This document shows, one piece after another, positions 47,078 to 56,988 of a stretch of 64,000 nucleotides of DNA. Position numbers and translations under genes: made by a program. The notes under the pieces were generated by a model that had not been told where the DNA came from, did not search any database, and worked only from the letters and a program-made list of their open reading frames with translations. Origin of the DNA: Euryodendron excelsum (lineage: Eukaryota; Streptophyta; Magnoliopsida; Ericales; Pentaphylacaceae). How positions within the stretch are numbered: position 1 is the first letter of the stretch; each line of letters opens with the position of its first letter. The stretch covers positions 38,293,501 to 38,357,500 of the forward strand of contig CM065384.1 in the NCBI GenBank assembly GCA_033060915.1. Reading direction: 5' to 3'.

Positions 47078-47513
47078 TGTGGGATAAAGATTTCGCATTC
47101 CTATACTAAATTAAGTGCTGAAGCACTCCCAAAACACAAAAAGAGATCCATTGGACAGGAGACCCAATCAAACCTAGAATAGGACTCTTTAAGTTAAATC
47201 CAATCTACTCATAAACCGACCTAAGAGAGGTCTGCTTCTAGAAAGAGAGAGAATACCATTTCTAAAAGGAGCGGGGACTTCAAAACCTATAAATATACCA
47301 TGCCACTAAAAAGAAAGGTACACAAACTAAGAGCTATAATAGATTTCTTTCTTTCAATACATTGAGATTAAACTTGTTTGACTTGATCTTCGGAGTGTCA
47401 TCCGCCAAAAAAGGATCAACGCATTCTCACTGTCTTCAACTCTTGTAGGCTCTTTGGTGCTCATCCTAGTGGTTCGCGGAGCAAATCGAGACTTATGAAA
47501 AATTCCCGCTACA
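47078..47513 (+). repeat. 3' LTR of the second gypsy element
   Basis: 436 bp partner of 44012-44563, with an internal deletion after AAAGATTTCGCATTCC. Confidence 0.9.
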
Positions 47514-47518
47514 ATACC

Positions 47519-49884
47519 GAGTCCTGACAACTCATATTTAAGCTTTACAATGATTGATTCATCAAATACATAAAAATAAAAATTATAATGAAGTAGTACA
47601 TAATCATAACATGGTAAAATTATTTGCACTTCAATAGAAGCTAATATACTTTTATTTTTTATTTTTTTGTCATAAATACTAAAAAATATGTAGGATTCAA
47701 GCAAAATTTTCTAAACTTAAATGGGCAAAATAACATTATTTAAATTTTAGGTAGGCCAATGTAATATTTCTCATTCTAAGTTCCTAAAATACGAAGTACA
47801 ATAGTGAAATTTTTAAAAGGTTAGGGCAGGCCAACCTGCCCCCATGCCGGTCTGCTGGTGTGTACGAAATTACGAATGAATATTTTATACGCTATATATA
47901 TAATCTAAATTAATAGCCATCAGTCTGCCTATTCTGTCTCCATTCATTGCATCTCCCCTCCGTAATCTATGTAGACCCTTTTCTTTGTGTCTCTCACTGT
48001 GCAAGACCTAAGAATGGCGAATCCGTGTCCTCTCTCTATATCATTCTGTTTCTCGAGTTGTAAAACTTAAGAAATAGCCGCCAATGAAGATCTGATATAC
48101 ATCCTTGTGAATCATACTGCACACAAGATTTCTACCAAAATATATGGAAACAAAAAAAATTTATACTATATATTATAACAATATATTATAAAGTCTTTAA
48201 AGCTAAAGTTCTAATCTAATTTTTTTTTTAAATTTTGAATTAGAAAATTACAAAAATACACGTGTTAATTCTATTAGTTATTTCAAACTTAACTTTTTAC
48301 TTTAAATTTTTATTCAATTTTTGTCATTTAATCTGTATGGTAAGTTTTTTAAATTTCTTTCAATTATGCTCCTATCATAGAATCTATAAAAATAATTTTA
48401 AATCTTTCTATGAGAGGAAAACATATATATCAAAGTTATTAAAATTGTTATTACCCATCAATCATAGATCTTAAATTTTTTTTCAAAATAATAACAAAAA
48501 AAGTTAAAATTTTAACAAAGCCTAAGAAGTTTAAGTCATTATATATATTTGTTTCTCAATAGATGAATGATTAGCACATATTTTTGAGTTTTAATTATTA
48601 AATTGAATAAAAAGTGACTAAATTCTATACCTATAGTAGCCACAGGCCCCACATCTAAGGCAAATTTCCTAATTGCGTTAATGTTAGTAGGAAAATATTC
48701 TTAACTTTATTTATTTTTATTTTTTAGTAACTTTCTATTATTTAATCTTAAAAAAAATTTAATGAAAAATAAATTTAAAACTTTTAAAGTATATAATAGT
48801 TGATAAAAAAATAATAAATAATTCAAGTATTTTTATTTTAACAATTCAAATATAAATGTTTCTAAAAAGCTTGGTAATGTTTTAGTCCATCCACTGTGAA
48901 AATATATTTTTATGATATAAATGCATGTGTTTGGGCAAGTTTAGGGAGATGTTTAACCCTATTAGTTCAATCAAGCTTAGAGGTATCCTTAATCTTATGA
49001 TATGTGGTATAAGTTAAGTTAATCTAAGTATGCATAACGGGCATGAAAATAGTGTAATAGCCTAAATAAATCATTAAAATTAAATTAAAAATCATATTCT
49101 AAAATTTAATAGTAAATTATTTCTAATTTAAATTTCTTATCCTTTCTTTTGAATTTTTTGTTTTAAGTGACAATATTTGATGCACGTAATTAATAGATAA
49201 TTCATTTACAATAAGTACACTCGTGCCCTTACTATGATTATAAATTAGTATAGCTTTTTAGCAAAATCTAAAGCGTTTATAGTTTATGTCACAATTAATT
49301 AATAGAATTCAGTTTTAGAATGTGAATATATTATATTTAATACAGATCAGTTAGTAGTGTAACATTTAAAAAAAAAAGAAATAGTTTTTTTATAGTCATA
49401 AAAAAATTATTTTTTAAATTTATTCTCGATTTTCATGCATAGCACATGTTTATAGCTAATAAAGAAGATCTTGATAGCAATGGTGCGTTAAGGTATGTTC
49501 TCTCTATTTTGATCTCCTTATTTCTAGTTTGATTGCTTGTATGATTGTAGCTACTAACTAGTACGTCTAGTTATTGGGGGGTTTATATGGCCTTACTTTC
49601 GGTGATGTGTATTTTACACCCATGAGATTTTAAAACAAGACATGGTTAAGGTCTTCTATTATCTAGTGACATTCCATTCATATTGTGGCACAGGTAAGAC
49701 TGATTACACAGAGGCAATTTTAATTTTAAAAACCTATCATATAGTTAGGTTAATGTTTATAATTTCTCAAAAAGAAATTATCGTACCACATAAATTTCAT
49801 AATATGGTGTGACAATTACCTTCAAATTATTCTCCTCCTATAGAGAGTCTGGTTATGAGTTGCTTATAGTAACATTTTTATAGG
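47519..49884. other. Intergenic, no gene recognised
   Basis: Very AT-rich. Short frames only. No element ends were identified with confidence. Confidence 0.5.
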
Positions 49885-50086
49885 GATCGTTTGGTAAAAA
49901 AAATTTTAAGATTTTTTGACCTGAATTTTTTAGCTTATAAGCGAAAAGGATTTTTTTTTATCATTTTTGTTTTTGTTTTTTTTTAAACTTATATTAGCTT
50001 ATAAAAACTAAAAAAAATTAATTTTTTAATTTTTTTTTACTTATAAACACAAAAAATTAAATTAAATTAAAACTTTACCAACGAAC
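49885..50086. mobile_element. Short MITE upstream of the P450 pseudogene
   Basis: GATCGTTTGGTAAA at the left and inverse GTTCGTTGGTAAAG at the right. AT-rich interior with AGCTTATAAGC and ACTTATAAAC words as in 36510-36729 and 50433-50630. Target duplication not clear. Confidence 0.55.
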
Positions 50087-50432
50087 ATGGTGTTTTAAAC
50101 AATTTTCAGGCCATGTGGGCGGATTTGGGATTTCTCGTTTATGTTTTGGGTAACCTTGGGAATACAAAATTTGGCCGATATCTAGTCGCGCTGGGCGTAC
50201 TATGTTTGTTGCTATGCAAAGTCGGTCCAGTGTGCACCCCTAAACGCAATCAAAGCAGGCCGCTCCAAAGAGGGTGCCCCACTCCATTTTCTAAAGTTAA
50301 TGACGTATGTTTCAATTGCAGCAATACAAATCCTCGCAAGACACATGTGAAGTTAACAAGAAGCTTTTAACTCATACACGTCTCTTTAGGAGAAATCTAC
50401 CAGCCAAGTAGAAGCTACACTTTCCTCTGGTG

Positions 50433-50630
50433 ATGTGTTTGGTACAGTTTATGAGTTAATTTTTTGATAAGTTTATAAGTAAAAAAAGTCAATAAAAGTT
50501 AATTTTTTTATTTTTTTTATTTTTTTAATCTAAACTAATATCAAAAAATCAAAAAAATTAAAAAAATTTAACTTTTTTACTAACAAACTTAAAAAAAATT
50601 TAACTTTTAAGCCCTATCAAACAAACACAT
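50433..50630. mobile_element. Short MITE directly upstream of the P450 pseudogene
   Basis: ATGTGTTTGGTACAG at the left and inverse ATGTGTTTGTTTGATAGG at the right. Interior AGTTTATAAGTAAAAAAAGT and complement. Same interior type as the two MITEs above. Confidence 0.6.
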
Positions 50631-50689
50631 AATATTTAGAAGTTTCGTAGCTTTTTGGGACTCTTAGAGCAGGAAGAAAGTGTTAGTAA

Positions 50690-51405
50690 ACTGATATTAC
50701 ATACAGCTCTAGAATGGGTCAAGCAAGAGCACTTGTGCACTCTTCAAATCATCCTTAGCAATGCCTTGTTTGCCGCTGGCTATTCCTCCCACTTGGTTCT
50801 GCCGTTCCTTCAAGAGTACTTTCAGGTGTCTCAAGAGCTCTGTCATCACTGGTATCCGTAAGTCTTGAAGAATTGTAGCTCTTGTCATCACTAACACTAA
50901 AAAGTCTTGAAGGAATTGCAGAACGAAGTGCGAAGAATTGCCAGAGGCAAGCAAAGGCATTATCAAGGATGATTTAGAGAGAATGCCCAACTTAAAAGCT
51001 GTGATCAAATAGACTATGCTTTTACATCCTCCTGCTCCTGTACCATTATTGGTTCCCCGAGAAACAATCCCAGATGTCCAAGTTATGGGTTATGATGTTG
51101 CAGCTGGCACACAAGTGATCACCAACACGCTTGGGCTATTGGAAGAGACCCATTGCCTTGGCATGAAGCTGAAGAGTTTATGCCCGAGAGATTCTTGAAT
51201 ATTTTAGATTTTAGAAGGCATGACTTTCAGTTAATTCCATTTGGTGCTGGCAGGTGGGGTTGCCCAGAAGTTCAATTCGCCATAGACTGTCGATGAGCTT
51301 CTATTCTCAAATCTTCTTCATTATAAATTTGATTTGCTTTGCTTGATGGAGCAAGAGGGGAGGATTTGGACGCGAGTGAAGTTGCTGGTATGACTGTTAG
51401 TATTA
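50690..51405 (+). pseudogene. Rearranged cytochrome P450 pseudogene (CYP71-like exon 2)
   Basis: Plus strand: TALEWV (end of I-helix, 50703-50720), then a segment in opposite orientation, then KVLKELQNEVRRIARGKQ after one frame change (50900-50953). Next, KAVIK then stop, [28 protein letters not shown], a frameshift, [20 protein letters not shown] and [15 protein letters not shown]. In the haem loop the arginine is W and the glycine after CP is E; the cysteine remains. It corresponds to the second exon of a gene like that at 22151-23793. No first exon was found. Not functional as an enzyme. Confidence 0.9.
50739..50985. repeat. Inverted repeat of P450 coding sequence (head-to-head arms)
   Basis: The minus-strand arm (50739-50822) reads KVLLKERQNQVGGIASGKQ, GIAKDDLKS. 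The plus-strand arm (about 50900-50985) reads KVLKELQNEVRRIARGKQ and then, in a shifted frame, the DDLER region. Each arm is about 85 bp, about 75% alike by eye. The spacer holds two ~40-bp direct repeats (AGCTCTGTCATCACT / AGCTCTTGTCATCACT). Confidence 0.75.
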
Positions 51406-52164
51406 TACCAATATTCCAAAAAATAAAATCACTTTTGTATTTCAACCAGTTATCTATATATATATATATATATGAGTAATGCTATATAGCCAAAATATAT
51501 AACTAGAAAATATAACCAGAATGATGTGGCTGAGTTGTGAGCCTATCACTTTAAAAAAAAGAACCCACAAAGATGTATTTTAATTACAAAACTGCCACTG
51601 CTACATCATTCTGATTCAAAATTCTGTATAAAAATTTTGAAAGAATAACATTTTCCTATATGTATATATAATGGGTGTGTTCAGCTAATTGGCCGTCTTA
51701 CGATTTCTTAAATTTACATTATTGTGCGACTTTACTCTTTGTATGGTGACTGTTGGGTGTGACATTATTAGATGGAGATCGGTTTTAGTATATATACGTG
51801 GCTGCTTACAGATTTTGGTTATTGAATATGGGACTTGCTAACATGTGTCGGGCACATTTTAAGTTTGTTTTGTTTAGTTGTACATTAAAATTAAAATTTT
51901 AAAAAACATAATTTTTAATATTAAAAATATAATTTCTAACACATTGTAGACCTAAATAAATTAAGCTTAAAATGTCCTATAAGTACACATGTTAGCATTT
52001 ACCATTGATTATATCATTGCAATCGAGACCAGTAAGAAAGATTAATCTATCAGTCATCATGTCTCATTAGTTTTCAGACACAGAACAAAAGATGGCTAGG
52101 TGATTTCAAGGCAAAGTTTCTACACAACCCTTGCATACATTCGTTTTTCTGTTGTTGGCATCCT
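51406..52164. other. Intergenic, no gene recognised
   Basis: AT-rich with (TA)n at 51449-51471. Confidence 0.5.
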
Positions 52165-52741
52165 CACTACTACAAAAATGGCTCTTTCCAACGTTTCTTT
52201 TCCGGCGTTTTTACCAAACGCCGTTATATCTTTTGAATTTTCGACGCTGCCTTAAAAGCGCTGGTAATACTCAAACAAGACAATACCGTTTTGAGCTCCG
52301 GTCAAGGAGGGAGATTATAACAAGGAGAAATTTTCAACGCTGATGGAAAAGCGCCGGCAAAAGTATTGAACTTAAATAAAACACTGTCATTTTTTCAAGG
52401 TCACCATATACGGGAGCAACTCATTTAAGCCCAAAAATGTAAAGTGACATCGTTTTCATTTTGGGGAAAAATTATTCCCTTTTCAAACCCTTGGTTCATC
52501 AATCTCTCTCCAATCCTATCTGTTCATCTCTCTCCATCTCTCTTCCAGCCCTTGTCTTGCCACCCAAAGCATGGCCATGCTGCCAATGTCAACCTCCATT
52601 TTGTTCAACTTTGAACGTCGATCGTCAACACTAGAACAAGAAGACAGTTTACCCCTCTCCATCGATCGATTAGATCATCTCTCTCCATCAAGATGGTTCA
52701 TCGTTTTTGCTGCTGATTGTGTTGTTGAGGTTATTAGGTTA

Positions 52742-52845
52742 GGCCTTGCTCTTGAAATTCCTGAGGATTTGTACCACCTGATTAAGAAAGCTGTCTCGAT
52801 TCGGAAGATCTGGAGAGGAATATGAAGGACAAGGATTCCAAATTT
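52742..52845 (+). pseudogene. RPS13: Captured fragment of 40S ribosomal protein S13 gene
   Basis: GLALEIPEDLYHLIKKAVSI (52742-52801), then RK; after a one-base deletion (a missing C after CGGAAG) comes HLERN-like MKDKDSKF up to about 52845. This is the mid/C-terminal part of eukaryotic uS15 (RPS13), known from its GLAPEIPEDLYHLIKKAV stretch; here P is L. Preceded by TTAG, a possible retained intron end. No other part of the gene was identified. Confidence 0.85.
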
Positions 52846-53558
52846 AGTACTTTTTCCTACCATTAGGTAAGTCTTGTTCGTGATATTGTTCTTCAAACAC
52901 TTCACATCTTGATGTCTTCAAAAATCTTGTCGAATGGTCTTGTATTACCCATTACCCAGTTTGCTGTATATAAAGTGTTTGATAAAATGCTACAATGAGT
53001 TATCCCTTCTCTTATTTGGCATTTTTTAGTGTTAGACGTGATTGCCTATGGTACTCAAAGTGTGTATGTATTTTAACAAAAATTTTGTTCTTGAAAAATA
53101 CTTTAAACAGTGACAATGTTGGTTATATAATTGCTTATTGCATTTGATGATGTGGGTGCTCGATTTATCCATCCTCGTGTTTCCTTTTTCTGTTTTAGGT
53201 ATACTTCTGTTGAGGATGCAATTTTTGATTTTTATTTTTTGGTTTCATTACTCATCTTTCCAAGTTTAGGGGCAAATCAAACGACACACTTAATGTTTTG
53301 ATCTCTGCTGTAAATTCAAAATTTTTTTTTCTAGGAAAGCATGCTTTATGATTTAATGTCCAGGCTTGAAGAGAAATTGTTTGTTTTGCATGTGCAACTT
53401 CTTATTCTTTTGAGTTTTTTCATCTTCTATTAGTGTAGGCTGTAAATGACTTATCATTTCAATCTTTCTTCTTTACCTTTTTTACAATGCAGGGTTGTTT
53501 TGCTTCTTGTACCGTAGCAATCTGCATATGGTTTTGAATAAATTGTCTGTCCTTACAG

Positions 53559-54540
53559 GTTGGTTTGACTAGCCCGGGTTGGATTGGTGCTAATGTTTGT
53601 CGTCTCAATCTTCACAAAACTTTCTGCATTCCTCATGGTGGGGGTGGTCCTGGCATGGGTCTGATTGGTGTGAAGAAACACTTAGTACCTTTTCTGCCAT
53701 CATATCCTGTGGAATGTGTTAATTCAAGGCCAATTACTTCTTTAAGAAACATATTGCGACTCCCAATTGAGGAGTGTCATTATCGTTGTATGGTATTATT
53801 GTTTTATCAATTTCAATTGACTCTAAGTTGATTTTTATGTTCTGTTTTTAGACTTTTATTTTTATTTGTACGAAATATATGACATATCTTCTTCTTCTTC
53901 TTTCTCCTTTTACTTTTCCTCCTATGAAAAAATCACTCTACATTCTACGAGAAAATTTGCCTTTTATTTGAGGATTGACTTGTATCTATTAAAATATTAA
54001 TTTTTCACTGTTTCACATTTTTCCAAGATCCGTTGTCTGCTTGGAAGTTTTTCTCATAATTACATAGAGAAATAAACAATTGAAAGGTAGAGTTATGGAA
54101 ATCATAGCATTACCACCATTTGTAATTTCTATTGGTGGTGGTACAATGAACCATAGAATTACTGTTAAGCAACTATAACTTATTGTGGCTTATTTGCATA
54201 AAGTGGCTCATTCCATGAATTTTTGAAATCCTGAATGCGTTTTGCAAAAGTAGAGGCAATAGATTTTGTTGCATTCTGAATTTTATTCATCTTCAACAAC
54301 TTCTATATATCTTTGTCTTGTTAATAATTCCTTCGTTATCATAAACTCAAGGTATCTACTGGAGGCATACCATGCCCTGACAAGATTCAACAACTTGGTA
54401 CCATTTCTGCTATGCCATGGGGCTCTACACTTATTTTGCCAATATCATACACCTAAATTGCCATGATGGGGTCTAAGGAGCTCATATAAGCATAAAAAAT
54501 AGCTATCTTGAATGCAAACTACATGGCAAAACGAATGGAG
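53559..54540 (+). pseudogene. GLDP: Captured fragment of glycine decarboxylase P-protein gene, two exons
   Basis: Exon piece 53559-53711 reads [34 protein letters not shown] and ends LPSYPV; it contains the LHKTF motif with the pyridoxal phosphate-binding lysine. An intron-like gap (53712-54351) follows, whose donor GT is changed (GAATGTGTT). Exon piece 54352-54540 reads [29 protein letters not shown], stop, IAMMG, and IAILNANYMAKRME, ending at a GT. At least three in-frame stops. The intact enzyme is mitochondrial and decarboxylates glycine in photorespiration. This is a DNA-level capture, since introns are kept. Confidence 0.9.
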
Positions 54541-55060
54541 GTACCTGCTTCTTCCTTGATTATTTTTGCATTTTAGTCTTTCACACATAAGAGCCATGAA
54601 AATTTATGGGCGCCATGTACTGGTCATGATTATTGCCAATAGCCTTGCTCCACCATTGTCCAAAATGCTTTACCACCCATTCTATGAAGCTACATTAGGG
54701 ACTTTTGAAAAATTATATGGGGCTTTCAGCCTTGTAGGCTTTCCCTCTACCATAATTTCAAAGCTTTACCAGCATGTCCATAATTTCAATGTGCGGCGGT
54801 ACACGCAATGTCCTTCAGTTTGATTTTGGTATTTATACAACATATGAATCTTCTTGAACGGTGCTTATTTTATTTTATTTTGTTTCATCCTAAGAAAGAA
54901 AAAAGAATCAAAAAAAGAAAAGAATTTGATCGCTTATTTTTATTTTATTTTGTTTCATCCTAAGAAAGAAAAAAGAATCAAAAAAAGAAAAGAATTTGAT
55001 CGCTTCTAATATCAACACATTTAATAGACACATTTTTTGTTTGGGATTGCATTTGAATAG
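54541..55060 (+). other. Interior of the CACTA element with a 70-bp tandem duplication
   Basis: 54866-55005 holds two nearly identical 70-bp copies of ATTTTATTTTGTTTCATCC...GAATTTGATCGCTT. A frame at 54596-54823 (MKIYGRHVLVMIIANSLAPP...) has no recognised family and may be a third captured piece or chance. Confidence 0.65.
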
Positions 55061-56580
55061 TTAATGAAAATATTTTTTTAATGGTATTGAATATAGTATT
55101 GTACACGCATCGCGTGTGTCCCACCCTTTAGTGATAAATTAAGGCAGTTTGTTGTCTATTTCTGCAAAATTTTTGGAAAGATTTGCTCATTGCATTTGAC
55201 CATACGAATTTTAATTGAACTGAACTCGAGTACCTTGATTTTTTAATGCACGTAAGCTTATTGAGTCGAGTTCAAGTACAGATCATAAAATTAACGAGTT
55301 TCAAAATTTGTTCCAGTTTAGCTTCTTTACATAATTAGCTGACCTTAAACGAGTTTTTAACAAGTTGAAAACAAGTCCATCGCGAAGAGCTTGGTTGATT
55401 TGACAGACTAATGCTCATCCCTATGCCGCCTTCTCTTTGATTTTGGCAAAAAGAGATTCACCACAGGCGTTTGAGGTAACTTATCTTGCTATAAGTAGTA
55501 ATTTAAGCTCAACTCAGTTAAGTTTGGTTTTTGTATTTAGTATTTAACAGATAAAACTGATTTTTTTTTTGGTGCTCTTTCAAGAGAAATATTGTCAAGG
55601 AGGCCACAGTTGCTCAGTTTTCTAGTTATGTGTTCGAGCATTCATTGGAATGGCACATGGTGAGCAGAGTCTAGCCAGCACCATCATTGGAATGTCACAG
55701 TCTTACGTAGGTAGCAACAACATCAACCTAATCCAACCAAATGGACAATTTGGAACATGGCACCAAGTGAGTTTGATGGGAAATCCCCAATAAATTTTTT
55801 TAACTTGTTTTGTTTGTCTCATGTGATTATTTTTACATTGGGGTATCTTTGTTTTTATGTACTATTTCATCACAAGGAGGAAAAGATCATGCAAGTGCAA
55901 GGTAGATACACACTTGGCACGTAATCTTTTCTTTCACAAATTTGAAATCTTTTTATTTTCTTGGCTAATATTCGTTTCCTAGTAACACTTCACTTATTTT
56001 TGAAGTTTGTAGCATAGCACCAACTTGACAAAAGGTGAAGCTCATTAAGTCAGTGACTTCATAAATAAGGAGCTTATAGTGTACTCAATGATTAATTTGA
56101 TGTGACGTTATTGGAATGTATTTTTTAATATATTTGTGGATAAATAGGAGAGAAATAGCTGAATAATTTTTTTTTCACCAGCTTAGATCTTTACTGGCGC
56201 TTTCTAAAATGCTAGTAAAGGCCTATTATTTTTTTTTAAATATGAGATTTTTACCGGCGTTTTTGAAATGCCACCAAAAACTTACTTTACCGGCGCTTCT
56301 CACAGTTTTTATCGGCGCTTTTAAACGCCATAAATATCCTTCCCAGCCGAAAAATTCTCTCCGATGAAGTACTTTTGACGGCGCTTTAAAAATCGCTGGT
56401 CAAAGTGCCGGAAAATATTTACCGGCGTTTCAAAGCGCCAACAAGTTATGCTGACATCAATATAGTCGGTGTTTTTTAAAAGTGCCAACAAAAGTGCCAG
56501 TAAATCTTTTAGCGGCATTTTTAGAACTTTTACCAGTGTTTTCCAAAACGCCGACAAAGACTATTTTTCTAGTAGTACCT

Positions 56581-56988
56581 CCTTGTGAAAACCAAAACAG
56601 AAAACTTGTTCCATTATACTTATAGAAAAATGCTATACATAAATCAAAATTTTTTTATCTATTTTGTTATTCACCAAATACAAGTGAATAACTATACGTG
56701 CATATATTAATGTAGGTTCCATATGCATTGTGTCTAGTAGGTTAGAAAGTGGGTAAGAAATTGATTGAGAAATTAATTTATGTATAGCATTGCTCATATT
56801 TATATAATATTTTCTCAAGTATTTGTTCGATTTTGGAACGATCATGGAGTTGTTCTTAATAGCTTTGCAATTAGGAGTGCACCTTTATGGGAAAACAACA
56901 TTTGAATCATGGAGGGTAGTTTACAATAACTTGTGAATTGGGTCACGTACTCAAAGAGGCAAAATCTACTCTTAAGCAATGACTTCAT
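56581..56988. other. Intergenic, no gene recognised
   Basis: Short AT-rich stretch between the CACTA element and the second giant-LTR copy. Confidence 0.5.

Larger units (their letters stand above)
44012..47513 (+). mobile_element. Second Tat-like gypsy element, deleted, TSD ATATC/ATACC
   Basis: LTRs 44012-44563 and 47078-47513 (the right one lacks about 115 bp). Both start TGTGGGATAAAGATTT and end CCGCTA(T/C)A. Flanks are ATATC (44007-44011) and ATACC (47514-47518). The primer site ATTGGCCTCGTTTGTGAGAAG (44564-44584) and polypurine AAGGGTGGGGGCAAT before the right LTR match the other gypsy element. Only gag and an integrase tail are left of the coding region. Confidence 0.9.
52165..56577 (+). 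mobile_element. CACTA (En/Spm-type) transposon carrying host gene fragments (Pack-CACTA), TSD CCT
   Basis: The left end CACTACTACAAAAATGGCTC and the inverse right end TACTACTAGAAAAATAGTC are CACTA terminal inverted repeats (the right one has C changed to T at its tip). CCT flanks both (52162-52164, 56578-56580). Subterminal regions are dense in inverted copies of GGCGTTT/AAACGCC (52200-52370, 56190-56560), the expected transposase-binding arrays. No transposase was recognised. The interior holds pieces of ribosomal protein S13 and glycine decarboxylase P-protein genes. 4.4 kb, non-autonomous. Confidence 0.9.
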
